Positions 1 to 7,721 of a DNA stretch of 64,000 bases are shown here, piece by piece (the first letter of the stretch is position 1; each line of letters begins with the position of its first letter). A model generated the notes under the pieces. It had not been told where the DNA came from, ran no database searches, and saw nothing but the letters and a program-made list of their open reading frames with translations. The stretch covers positions 1-64,000 of the forward strand of contig JAXLST010000013.1 of NCBI GenBank assembly GCA_046330435.1, in the 5' to 3' direction. The DNA is from Ga0077560 sp046330435. Lineage in GTDB: Bacteria > Actinomycetota > Thermoleophilia > Miltoncostaeales > Miltoncostaeaceae. Position numbers and translations under genes: made by a program.

Positions 1-152
1 TGCCGGTGAGCGCCGCGGTCCTCGGGGCGATCTCCGGCTCCGTCGAGCTCAACCCCGTGCGGGTGCTGGGTGCCGTCCTGGTCGCCGCCGGGGTCACCGC
101 GGGCATGCTCGCCGGGCGGCGGCCCGCGGCGGCGCCTACCCTGACACCGTGA
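1..152 (+). CDS. C-terminal end of an EamA/DMT-family transporter (partial)
   Basis: The reading frame is open from base 3 and stops at 150-152, giving the last 49 residues of a membrane protein. It shows a small hydrophobic helix, a short polar turn (SVELNP) and a second helix of the form VLGAVLVAAGVTAGML. This is the usual end of EamA drug/metabolite permeases, where a helix-E-x-P-x-helix pair closes the second repeat. The 5' part lies outside the window, so substrate and full topology cannot be judged. The stop overlaps the GTG of the next gene (GTGA). Confidence 0.6.
   Translation, partial: PVSAAVLGAISGSVELNPVRVLGAVLVAAGVTAGMLAGRRPAAAPTLTP
137..142 (+). promoter_or_regulatory. -10 box of a leaderless promoter (TACCCT)
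   Basis: TACCCT lies 6 nt upstream of the GTG at 149, so transcription would begin at or next to the start codon. The same arrangement recurs at many starts in this window. No clear -35 element is seen. Confidence 0.45.
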
Positions 153-481
153 TCGTCCTGGAGTTCATCGCCGGCGGGTTCGTGATGCTCGCCCTGACCG
201 CCTCCGGCGCCCTGGGCGGCGTGTGGCGGGCCGCGGCCATCGCCCGCCGCCACGCGGACCGCATCGGCGTGGGCGCGTTCCGCGGCGGCCTCATCGTGGA
301 GCGCTACCGCCTGCCGGTCCTCGTGTGGGCCGTCATGGCCCTCGTCGCCGCGCTGGTCGTCGCCGCCGCGCTGCGCGACGCCGGCCTGGTGCAGGCCGGG
401 TTCTTCGCGGGGGCGGCGGCCGGAGCCGCCGCCCTCATGCTCATCCCCGCGGGCGCCCGCCGCCTCACGCGCGGGCGCTGA
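149..481 (+). CDS. small membrane protein, unknown function
   Basis: A 110-residue protein starting at a GTG that overlaps the stop of the permease fragment. It has an N-terminal hydrophobic helix (about residues 4-24), a basic stretch (about 27-50) and two further helices (about 54-74 and 78-98), so about three membrane passes. No catalytic motif is visible and I do not recognise the family. It is convergent with the minus-strand operon that ends at 485, with only 3 nt between the two stops. Confidence 0.6.
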   Translation: MIVLEFIAGGFVMLALTASGALGGVWRAAAIARRHADRIGVGAFRGGLIVERYRLPVLVWAVMALVAALVVAAALRDAGLVQAGFFAGAAAGAAALMLIPAGARRLTRGR

Positions 482-484
482 CCC

Positions 485-769
485 CTACTTCGGGGCCGGC
501 GGCTGCCACGGCGTGCCGGGCTCCCGCGACGGGGGCGTCCACCCCTGCGCGGTCATCCCGCTCGCCTTCATGACCTTCTGCTTCACGCCCCACGGGATCC
601 GCGCGTACACCGGCACGAACACCTTGCTCCAGAACGCGTTCTGCGGGTAGGCCGGCGGCCGGGCGCCCGCGTCCGGGTACTTGGTCCGCATCGCCTCGTA
701 CGCGGCGATGGTCAGGTACTTCTCCGTGGTGGCGCGGAAGCGGCGCTTGATGCCACCCGGCTCGCTCAC
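485..769 (-). CDS. small protein at the end of the nine-gene operon, unknown
   Basis: A 94-residue protein with a GTG start that overlaps the stop of the upstream flavoprotein gene (GTGA), so it is probably translationally coupled. It has a basic N-terminus, a helical middle (EKYLTIAAYEAM) and a proline-rich tail (WTPPSREPGTPWQPP). There are no cysteines, signal peptide or membrane helix. I do not recognise it. As the last gene of the 9170-to-485 operon it may be an accessory of the flavoprotein or of the PLP enzymes upstream. Confidence 0.55.
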   Translation of the reverse strand: MSEPGGIKRRFRATTEKYLTIAAYEAMRTKYPDAGARPPAYPQNAFWSKVFVPVYARIPWGVKQKVMKASGMTAQGWTPPSREPGTPWQPPAPK

Positions 770-2115
770 AGCTGACCGGCCTTCTTGAGCTCGGCCAGCC
801 CGTTCTGCGCGGCGATCGCCATGGGCTCGAACAGCGCGCCGATCGGCGGCGAGTAGATGTTCTCCATCCACGCGATGTCGTGCAGCGTCGCGCCGCGCTT
901 GGCGGAGAACGCCAGGAAGTCGCAGCGCTCCTTCACGCCCTCGCCGCCGTGGATCTGTGCGCCGATGAGCTTGAGGCTGCCGGGCTCCGCGAGGAGCTTC
1001 ACGTGGGTGCGGGTGGCACCGGGGAAGTACCGGGCGCGCGACACGCCGACGCCCTTGGCCACCACGAACGGCACGCCCACCGCGGTCGCCAGCGTCTCGC
1101 CCAGCGAGAAGCCGCCGATCGTGTAGTCGCCGCCCACCAGGCCCCACGGCACCCACACCGGGTCGTAGGCGCGGCGCTCGCCGCCGGCGTTCGCACCGGC
1201 GGTGCGGCCCTGCGCGTACGCGTGGGAGCCGGTGAGCCCGCGGATGGGGATGAGGGTGAGCCCGTGCGGCACCTCGATCACGTCGCCGGCCGCCCACACG
1301 CCGGGCACGCTGGTCTCCATGCGCTCGTTCACCACGATGCCGCCCGTGCTGCCCACCTTCACGCCCGCCGCGGCGGCGAGGTCGTTGTTCGGCAGCTTGT
1401 GGAGGCACACGATCACGACGTCGCACTCGATCTCGCCGGCGCTGGTCGACACGGCGCGCACGCGGCCGTTGGCGTCACCCAGGAACTCGTTGAGCGTCGT
1501 GCCGAAGTGCAGCGTCACGCCGCGCTTCTCCAGCGACTCGTGCACCGGCTGGGCGACGTCCGGGTCCAGCACCTCGTGCAGGGCCCACGGGCCCTCGTCC
1601 ACGAAGTGCACCTCCAGGCCGCGGTGGCCCAGGTTGCCGGCCATCTCGACGCCCAGCGGCGTGGCCCCGATCACCACGGCCTTCTTCATGTCGTCGAGGA
1701 GCTTGTCGAACTCCATCGCCTGCCGGATGTTCTTCACGTAGTGCAGGCCGTCGAGGTTCGACCCGGGGACGCTGGGCTTCTCCCACACGAAGCCGGTGGC
1801 GATCACCAGCTTGTCGAACCCCTCGGTCTGGCCCTTGCTGGTGACGGTGCGCTTGTCGAGGTCCAGGTCGGTGACCGTCGTCTCCATGCGCATGTCGAGG
1901 CCGTCCTCGACGTAGCGCTCCACGGTGGAGAGGAACAGGTTCTCGAACCTGTCGATCTCACGGCCGTGCACGAACGGGATGCCGCACGGCGAGTACGCGA
2001 TGTCCTCGAACTCCGTGAACAGCGTGACCTTCATGTCGGGGTTGACGCGCTTGGCGATCGTCGCGGCGGCGATGCCCGCGCCTCCCCCGCCGATGACGAC
2101 GAGTCGCTCGCTCAT
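766..2115 (-). CDS. FAD/NAD(P)-dependent disulfide oxidoreductase of the CoA-disulfide reductase / NADH oxidase group
   Basis: A 449-residue flavoprotein. An N-terminal dinucleotide fold (VVIGGGGAGIAAA) binds FAD, and the SPCGIP motif places a single redox Cys at residue 44, as in CoA-disulfide reductase, NADH oxidase and NADH peroxidase. A second nucleotide-binding region (about 145-180) and the FAD motif near residue 280 (GVWAAGDV) follow, then a C-terminal dimerisation domain. ATG 2115 has AGGAGG at a good distance and overlaps the stop of the decarboxylase gene (ATGA). In this operon it could recycle a thiol or supply electrons to the ferritin-like protein. The substrate is not predictable. 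Confidence 0.85.
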   Translation of the reverse strand: MSERLVVIGGGGAGIAAATIAKRVNPDMKVTLFTEFEDIAYSPCGIPFVHGREIDRFENLFLSTVERYVEDGLDMRMETTVTDLDLDKRTVTSKGQTEGFDKLVIATGFVWEKPSVPGSNLDGLHYVKNIRQAMEFDKLLDDMKKAVVIGATPLGVEMAGNLGHRGLEVHFVDEGPWALHEVLDPDVAQPVHESLEKRGVTLHFGTTLNEFLGDANGRVRAVSTSAGEIECDVVIVCLHKLPNNDLAAAAGVKVGSTGGIVVNERMETSVPGVWAAGDVIEVPHGLTLIPIRGLTGSHAYAQGRTAGANAGGERRAYDPVWVPWGLVGGDYTIGGFSLGETLATAVGVPFVVAKGVGVSRARYFPGATRTHVKLLAEPGSLKLIGAQIHGGEGVKERCDFLAFSAKRGATLHDIAWMENIYSPPIGALFEPMAIAAQNGLAELKKAGQL

Positions 2116-3356
2116 GGAACCTCCTGTCGGTGCGAGCCGGAAACGGATGCGGCGACCTCCGCGGCCTCGGAGCCGAGGAGCTCCGCGACGGTCTCCCGGT
2201 GACGCGCGACCGTCCACGGTCCCCCGTCGCGCACGAGGACCGCCGGCCGGACGTCACCGAACTGGGTGGACTGGACCTGCTGGTACGCGCCCACGCCCCG
2301 GGCCGTCAGCACGTCGCCGGCGGCGACGTCGCCCGGAAGGGCGGCGGCGGGGTGCAGGACGTCGGTGTTGAGGCACAGGGGGCCGCTCACCAGCGCGGGC
2401 TCGGTGGGCCCCTCATGGCCGGAGGCGGCGACCGACGGCCAGCCCCACATGGCGCCGGGCAGCAGGTTGGTGCCGGCGTCGCAGATCACGACGCGGCGGC
2501 CGTCGGCCATGCGCTTCACCGCGACCACCGTCATCAGCAGGTCGACGGCGGCGGCGAACAGCGCGCGGCCCGGCTCCACGGTGAGCGTGCCCTCGAAGCC
2601 CTCGGCGCGGATCGCGGCGCACACCGCCCGGGCGTGCGCCCCGGTGGCCGGAGGGGCGGGGATCCCGCCGCCCAGGTCCAGCCCGCGGACGCGGATGCCG
2701 TCATCCGCCAGCCGCCCGGCCAGCCGCGCGAGCATCGCCGCGGCGGCGACGTGGTCGTCCGGCGGCCGCGGCCACAGCACCCGCACCCCGGCGGCCAGCG
2801 GCCGTGAGGTGTCCGGCGGTGCGTCCAGGTCGGTGGACACCAGGTGGGTGTGCAGCACCTCGACGTCCAGCCCCAGGTCCCGGCAGCGGCGCGCGGCCGC
2901 GGGGACCTCGTCCTGCGGGATGCCGAACCGGCTCGCCGCCCCCAGGGCACCCGGGACCGCCACGCGGAGCCCGGCGCGCCGCACGCCGGCGGCGGCCGCC
3001 CGGCCGATCTCCGCGACGTCGTCCAGGATCACCAGCGCCCCGTCCTCGGCCGCGCGGCCCAGCAGGGACGCCGGCTTGGCGGGGCCGTTCACGATGACCC
3101 GGTCGCCCGGCACGCCCACGACCTCGCGGGCCAGGAGGTACTCGGCCTCGCAGACCACCTCGGCCAGGGCGCCCTCCTCGTCGGCGGCGCGCAGGAACGC
3201 GGTGGTGCGGTTGGTCTTGTAGCTGGCCGCGACCTCCACCGGCCCGTCCCACGCATCCCGGAACGCCGCCCCGACCGCCCGGCACGCGGCGCGCACGGCG
3301 CCGGCGTCGGCGAGCCACAGCGGGGAGCCGTGCGCGGCGACCAGGTCCGCGCTCAC
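2112..3356 (-). CDS. PLP-dependent decarboxylase, diaminopimelate decarboxylase-like (fold type III)
   Basis: A 414-residue protein. The motif ASYKTN holds the PLP lysine near residue 47, as in LysA-type decarboxylases (YAvKAN). LHTHLVS matches the conserved His strand, DLGGGIP is the glycine loop, EPGRAL the phosphate-binding region, and GPLCLNTDVL carries the catalytic Cys and Asp, followed by GAY. All main catalytic parts look intact, so it probably decarboxylates an amino acid or amino-acid-like intermediate. Location beside a variant aminotransferase and a methyltransferase argues against a plain lysine role. GTG 3356 overlaps the upstream stop (GTGA). Confidence 0.8.
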   Translation of the reverse strand: MSADLVAAHGSPLWLADAGAVRAACRAVGAAFRDAWDGPVEVAASYKTNRTTAFLRAADEEGALAEVVCEAEYLLAREVVGVPGDRVIVNGPAKPASLLGRAAEDGALVILDDVAEIGRAAAAGVRRAGLRVAVPGALGAASRFGIPQDEVPAAARRCRDLGLDVEVLHTHLVSTDLDAPPDTSRPLAAGVRVLWPRPPDDHVAAAAMLARLAGRLADDGIRVRGLDLGGGIPAPPATGAHARAVCAAIRAEGFEGTLTVEPGRALFAAAVDLLMTVVAVKRMADGRRVVICDAGTNLLPGAMWGWPSVAASGHEGPTEPALVSGPLCLNTDVLHPAAALPGDVAAGDVLTARGVGAYQQVQSTQFGDVRPAVLVRDGGPWTVARHRETVAELLGSEAAEVAASVSGSHRQEVP

Positions 3357-4714
3357 GTCGCGGCGCCCTCCCGCAGGGCGGCGGCCATCCTGCGGCCGCG
3401 CGAGGTGCCCTTGCCCTCCAGCAGCCCGATCACCGGCTCGCGCCAGCGGCCCGACGCCGCCTCGGCGACCGCCTCGGGCAGCACGGCGCGCAGGTGGTCC
3501 ATCGCCCACTCGTCCGGCCGGGACAGGTTGATGCGGATGATGCTCGCCGCCGAGCCCTCGCCCAGGCCGTCACCCGGGTACACCGCCACCCGGCGGGCGA
3601 ACAGGGCGACCATGAGCTCCTGCGCCGACACGCCGGCGCCGGAGACGTCGACCGCGCACGACAGGCCCCGCTGGGGGCGCACCACCAGCTCCAGGCCGGG
3701 CACGCCGGCGAGGGTCTCCTCCAGGTGGGCGAGGTTGCGGCGCACCACCCCGGCGGCGCGGTCCAGGTACGCGGTGTCGGCCAGCGCGGCCTGCGCGGCG
3801 CGCTGCGCGACCAGGTTCGTGTTGAGCCGGGTGAGCGACGCCTTGAGCTGCAGGTAGCCGCGCATGAGCTCCGGCGGCCCGGCGACGAACCCGACGCGGG
3901 CGCCGGCCATGCCCCAGCAGTGCGACACCGAGAAGGTGGCGACCGCGTTCTGGGTGAGGCCCTGCACCGGCAGCACGTGCAGCTCGCTGGCCTCGTCCAC
4001 GCGCAGCCACCCGTGGGTGACATCGTGGACGATCAGGAACCCGTGCCGCTCGGCCAGGGCCGCCAGCGCCTCGATCTCGTCCCGGGTCGCCACGGTGCCG
4101 TACGGGTTCATGGGGTCGACCATCACCAGCGCCCGGGTGCGCGGCGAGATGCGCGCGGCCACCGCGTCGGGGTCGAGCCGGAAGCCGGTGTCCGCCGAGA
4201 TGGGGACGCCCACCGGCGTGCCGCCCGCCGTGACCACCGCCGACGGCACGTGGAAGTAGCCGGGGTCGCTCACCAGGACCTCGTCCCCGGGGTCCACCGT
4301 CGCCATCAGCGACAGGGCGATGCCCTCCTGCGCGCCGGCGGTGCCGATGACCTCCAGGTCGTCGCCGCGCTCGCCGCCCAGGAACGCGGCGGCCTCCTCG
4401 CGCAGCGACCCGATGAGGTCCGGGGTGTACTGGTTGAGCGCCTCCGGGCGCACCGCCTCCCGCATCGCGGTGACCGCGGACTCCGGCGGGCCGGCGAAGC
4501 AGGTGAGCCACCCCAGGTCGGCCCACTCGGCCGGGTCCAGGCGCGTCGCGCCCTCCGGGTAGATCACGTCGGGGTCCATCCCCAGGATGGCGATCGCGTC
4601 CCGGTAGGTGACGTAGTTCCACATGGCGTGGGGGCTGTGCTGCAGCCGGCGCAGGCGCTCGGACGCCAGCGCGTGCCCGGCGCCCGCCGGGCCCCAGGTG
4701 AGCACGCTGGTCAC
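3353..4714 (-). CDS. class I/II aminotransferase-fold protein with His instead of the PLP lysine
   Basis: A 453-residue fold-type-I protein. Family landmarks are present: a glycine/alanine turn for phosphate (GTAGAQEG), an aromatic PGY segment, DPMNPYGT in place of NPxNPTG, and the terminal Arg region (IIRINLS). The conserved Schiff-base motif S-x-[ST]-K-x-x-x-x-x-G-x-R reads SVSHCWGMAGAR, with His265 (codon 3922-3920) where the lysine should be. The PLP-stacking DExY segment reads HDVTHGW, with His for Tyr. A noncovalent PLP or PMP mechanism, as known for the dehydratase ColD, or a non-catalytic role are both possible. GTG 4714 overlaps the methyltransferase stop. Confidence 0.8.
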   Translation of the reverse strand: MTSVLTWGPAGAGHALASERLRRLQHSPHAMWNYVTYRDAIAILGMDPDVIYPEGATRLDPAEWADLGWLTCFAGPPESAVTAMREAVRPEALNQYTPDLIGSLREEAAAFLGGERGDDLEVIGTAGAQEGIALSLMATVDPGDEVLVSDPGYFHVPSAVVTAGGTPVGVPISADTGFRLDPDAVAARISPRTRALVMVDPMNPYGTVATRDEIEALAALAERHGFLIVHDVTHGWLRVDEASELHVLPVQGLTQNAVATFSVSHCWGMAGARVGFVAGPPELMRGYLQLKASLTRLNTNLVAQRAAQAALADTAYLDRAAGVVRRNLAHLEETLAGVPGLELVVRPQRGLSCAVDVSGAGVSAQELMVALFARRVAVYPGDGLGEGSAASIIRINLSRPDEWAMDHLRAVLPEAVAEAASGRWREPVIGLLEGKGTSRGRRMAAALREGAAT

Positions 4715-5571
4715 GCGAGGTCCTTCCGCACCAGGCGCATGACCCGGTAGATGCCGTGACGGTCGGCGCGCACCGAGGCGGGCGCGTACCCCGCGGCGTC
4801 GGCCCACTCGAGGATGCGTTCGTGGGAGCGCAGCCGCCACACGCACGGCCCGCCCTCCCGGTTGCGCCACACGCGGGCGATGTACTCGATCTCCGCGTTG
4901 CGGGTCTGCACGTTGCACACGATCTGCGCGGGCGCGGGGCCCTCGCCCAGCTCGCGCAGGTGGCGCTCGATGAGCGCGTCGTCGTGGTAGATGCCGTACA
5001 GCCCGAGCTCCAGCACGATGTCCGGCCGAGGGTCGAGCGCCGACAGGGCGGACACGTCGAACGCGTCCCCGTGGGCGATGTCCACGCGGTCGGCGACGCC
5101 CAGGTCGCGGGCGGCGGCCGCGGCGAGCTCCAGCGCCCGCGGGTCGATGTCGCGGAGCACGGCGCGGGTGCCCGGCCGGTCCCGCACGGCCTCCAGCAGG
5201 TACGGGGCGGGGCCCGCGGCGACGTCCGCGATCACCACGGGGGCGTCGCCCGTGTGCGCGTCGATTGCGTCCGCGACGGCGATGCGGGCGAGTTCCCGGA
5301 TGTCCCGGAACGCCTCGCAGGTGGGGCGGGACAGCAGGCGCCGGTCCAGGGCGACGCCCAGCGGCGTGATGCCGGAGGGGCGGTTCGCGTACACGTGGTC
5401 CATGAACGCGCCGCTGTCGAAGCCCTGGCGGTAGCCGACGCGCAGGCCGTCGGCGATGAGGCCGCCGGCCCGGTTGAGCAGGTGGAGCGCGCCGAAGTGC
5501 CAGGCGCGCGGCGATGTGCGCGGGAGGTCCCGCGTGAGGTCGGCGAAGGTCGGGAGGGCGACCTCAGACAA
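4711..5571 (-). CDS. class I SAM-dependent methyltransferase
   Basis: A 286-residue protein. The first half (about 1-95) is a helical, substrate-side region. The Rossmann SAM site follows: VVIADVAAGPAPYLLEA (motif I), an acidic residue at the end of strand 2 (RDIDPRAL) and AHGDAF (motif III). It resembles the family sometimes found fused to hydrolases (Pfam Methyltransf_PF12147), but I would not insist on that. The product is likely methylated on N, O or C. It starts at ATG 5571, overlaps the ferritin-like gene by 8 nt, and its stop overlaps the GTG of the variant aminotransferase gene. Confidence 0.75.
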   Translation of the reverse strand: MSEVALPTFADLTRDLPRTSPRAWHFGALHLLNRAGGLIADGLRVGYRQGFDSGAFMDHVYANRPSGITPLGVALDRRLLSRPTCEAFRDIRELARIAVADAIDAHTGDAPVVIADVAAGPAPYLLEAVRDRPGTRAVLRDIDPRALELAAAAARDLGVADRVDIAHGDAFDVSALSALDPRPDIVLELGLYGIYHDDALIERHLRELGEGPAPAQIVCNVQTRNAEIEYIARVWRNREGGPCVWRLRSHERILEWADAAGYAPASVRADRHGIYRVMRLVRKDLA

Positions 5572-6118
5572 GATCGAGGTCGCGATAGCGGGGCGTCTCC
5601 GCGAGCTCGCGGACGCGGTACAGCTCGTGCGCCTCGGCGGCGAGCCGCTCGCCCACCGGACCGGCCAGGGCGGCCAGCAGGTGGCGGGTGCGCTCGGTGT
5701 CGGCGCGGACCTCGCGGATCACCGCGGCGTCCTCGTCGGTGACCGCGGCGTCGGCGTACACCGACAGCAGCTGCTCGAAGTGGTCGAGGCTGCCCAGCGC
5801 GTACCCCACCAGCTCGTCCATGGTGTGGAGCTCGTCGATGCGGTCGTAGATCGCCTCGCCCTCGTCCGGGCAGACGTACCGGTCGGGGTCCACGCCGTGG
5901 GCCAGGGCCCGCTCGCGGAACATCATCATGTGCCTCGCGTTGTCGCCGACCACGGTGGCCAGCAGCGCCTTCAGTGCCGGGTCCTCCGTGCCCGGGACCC
6001 GGGCGCTGAAGAGGTCGACCCAGGCGCGCATGCCGTAGGCGTGGCGGGCGAACACGCGGCCGAGCAGCGCGGGGTCGCCCAGGACCGACCGGAGCTCGTC
6101 ACGGTTCTGCAGTGCCAT
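5564..6118 (-). CDS. all-helical ferritin-like or haem-oxygenase-like protein
   Basis: A 184-residue, almost fully helical protein. Four long helices can be drawn, with possible metal ligands in ARHAYGMR, DNARHMMMF, LDHFEQLL and DTERTRHLL. Helices carrying E/D-x-x-H patterns suggest a diiron ferritin-like or haem-oxygenase-like fold, a group that includes oxidases acting on amino-acid-derived substrates. I cannot place all ligands with confidence. ATG 6118 is chosen because AGG lies 6-8 nt upstream. It sits between an OsmC-type gene and a methyltransferase in a coupled operon, which fits a tailoring enzyme. Confidence 0.5.
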   Translation of the reverse strand: MALQNRDELRSVLGDPALLGRVFARHAYGMRAWVDLFSARVPGTEDPALKALLATVVGDNARHMMMFRERALAHGVDPDRYVCPDEGEAIYDRIDELHTMDELVGYALGSLDHFEQLLSVYADAAVTDEDAAVIREVRADTERTRHLLAALAGPVGERLAAEAHELYRVRELAETPRYRDLDLV

Positions 6119-6131
6119 TCGAACCTGCCGT

Positions 6132-6548
6132 TCACTCTGAGAAACGCGCGTTGACTTCAGTAGCAACATACTCGACCTCGACGCCGCCCGCCACGGTGTT
6201 CGAGACCCAGCAGACCTTCGCCGCGCGCTCCATCAGGTGCTCCCATTCCTCCAGCGGCCGCGCCACGCGGGCGCGCACGGTGAGGCTGCCGTAGCGCGGT
6301 TCCCGGCCGGCGCGCTCGGCCTCCACCTCCACCTCCAGGCCGGGCAGCTCCAGCTCCCGCTTGGCCGCCACCCAGCGCAGGGCCAGGCAGAAGCACGACG
6401 CGAGGGACGCGCACAGCAGCTCTGTGGGCATGGGGCCGGTGTCGCCGCCGCCCTCGCTGGGCGGCTCGTCCACGCGGATCGTGTGCTGGCGGATGCGGAC
6501 GTCGGTGGCCCAGCCCTCGACGTGGCCCGCGGTCGCCCGGATGCCCAT
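6132..6548 (-). CDS. OsmC family protein
   Basis: A 138-residue protein with the OsmC layout: a short beta region, a central helix with the reactive cysteine (LCASLASCFCLAL, about residues 52-64) and a second conserved Cys near residue 115 (AAKVCWVSNT). Family members reduce organic hydroperoxides with two cysteines or handle other thiol chemistry. The spacing of the two cysteines is normal, so it may be active. ATG 6548 shares one base with the stop of the glycosyltransferase gene (TGATG), which supports this start and operon membership. Confidence 0.8.
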   Translation of the reverse strand: MGIRATAGHVEGWATDVRIRQHTIRVDEPPSEGGGDTGPMPTELLCASLASCFCLALRWVAAKRELELPGLEVEVEAERAGREPRYGSLTVRARVARPLEEWEHLMERAAKVCWVSNTVAGGVEVEYVATEVNARFSE

Positions 6549-7717
6549 CAGCGCGTCTCCACGGGCCGGCGTGACAGGAACGCCCGGTAGGCGTCCTCGT
6601 GCTGGACGGCGCTGCGGCCCCACCCGTGCCCCGCCGCGGTCTCCGGGCCGGCGGCCGCGAGGCGCCGCGCCAGCTCCGGGTCGGACGCGACGCGCGCGAG
6701 GGCGTCGGCCAGCCGGCCCGGGTCCCCGGTGGGCACCAGCAGCCCGTCGCGCTCGTGCTCGATGAACGACCGGAACACGTCGATGTCGGACGCCACCACC
6801 GGCAGCCCGCAGGACATGGCCTCCAGCGCGGCCAGGCCGAAGCCCTCCTTCACCGACGGGAACGCGAACACGTCGGCGCCCCGGTAGAGGTCCAGGAGGT
6901 CGTCGTCGGCCACGGGGCCCAGGATCCGCACGTCGTCGGCGCAGCCCAGCTGCTCGAGGCGGTGGTCGAACCGGGTGCGCTCGTCGCGGTAGTCGAACAG
7001 GGTCGCGCCGCCGGCGAACACCAGCAGGGGGCGTTCCTCGCGGTGCGCCTCCCGGAACCGGGCGAACCCCTCCAGCAGTGTCAGCGAGCCCTTGCGGGGT
7101 TCGATGCCGCCCACGGTGAGCACCGCGAACCGCCCCGACAGCCCGTGCCGTGCGCGCGCCTCACGCCGGCCGGCGGAGTCGGCGGGGGTGAACCTGGCGG
7201 TGTCCACGCCGTTGGCGACCAGGCCGGACTCGACGCCGAACTCGGCGCGCAGCCGGTCGACCCAGGGCGCGGAGACGCACACCACCAGGTCGGGGGCGAG
7301 GATCGACCGGTCCTGGCACTCGATGAGCGACGGGCTCTTGAAGTCGTCGACGTGGTGGACGGTGCGCACCACGTGCGGCAGGACGCCCTCGTCGCGCAGC
7401 GCCAGGGCGGCGTTGGCGGACAGGCAGTCCTCGCTGTGGGCGATGTCCGGGGCGCCCTCCGCCAGCACGATCTCGCGGAGCCCGTCCCGGTAGGCGGCCA
7501 TCATCGCGTGGATGCGGTCGTCGAAGGCCTCCGCCACCGGGTCGTGGCGGATGAGCCGCACCGGCACGGACGTCTCGCGGAACAGGGACTCCCCGGTGCG
7601 GGCCAGCGCGACCAGCTCGACGGCGTGGCCGCGGTCCGCGAGGGCCTCGGCGACGGCGATCGCGTGCACGACGCCGCCCCGCGGCCGCACCGAGTAGGTG
7701 AGGACCATGATGCGCAC
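6548..7717 (-). CDS. GT4 glycosyltransferase, MSMEG_0565 type
   Basis: A 389-residue GT-B enzyme. The N-terminus (LTYSVRPRGGVVHAIAVAEAL) matches the MSMEG_0565-family glycosyltransferase that co-occurs with the MSMEG_0568 radical SAM cluster. The C-terminal half has the nucleotide-sugar signature: VGGIEPRKGS, GPVADDDLLDLYRGADVFAFPS and KEGFGLAALEAMSCGLPVVAS, with the E-x7-E pattern of retaining GT4 enzymes. The acceptor is unknown; the family's link to this cluster suggests it modifies the cluster's product. ATG 7717 follows the FdrA stop by 4 nt. Its presence is one reason to read regions 0.5-9.2 kb and 11.4-18 kb as one system. Confidence 0.85.
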   Translation of the reverse strand: MRIMVLTYSVRPRGGVVHAIAVAEALADRGHAVELVALARTGESLFRETSVPVRLIRHDPVAEAFDDRIHAMMAAYRDGLREIVLAEGAPDIAHSEDCLSANAALALRDEGVLPHVVRTVHHVDDFKSPSLIECQDRSILAPDLVVCVSAPWVDRLRAEFGVESGLVANGVDTARFTPADSAGRREARARHGLSGRFAVLTVGGIEPRKGSLTLLEGFARFREAHREERPLLVFAGGATLFDYRDERTRFDHRLEQLGCADDVRILGPVADDDLLDLYRGADVFAFPSVKEGFGLAALEAMSCGLPVVASDIDVFRSFIEHERDGLLVPTGDPGRLADALARVASDPELARRLAAAGPETAAGHGWGRSAVQHEDAYRAFLSRRPVETR

Positions 7718-7721
7718 CCCG

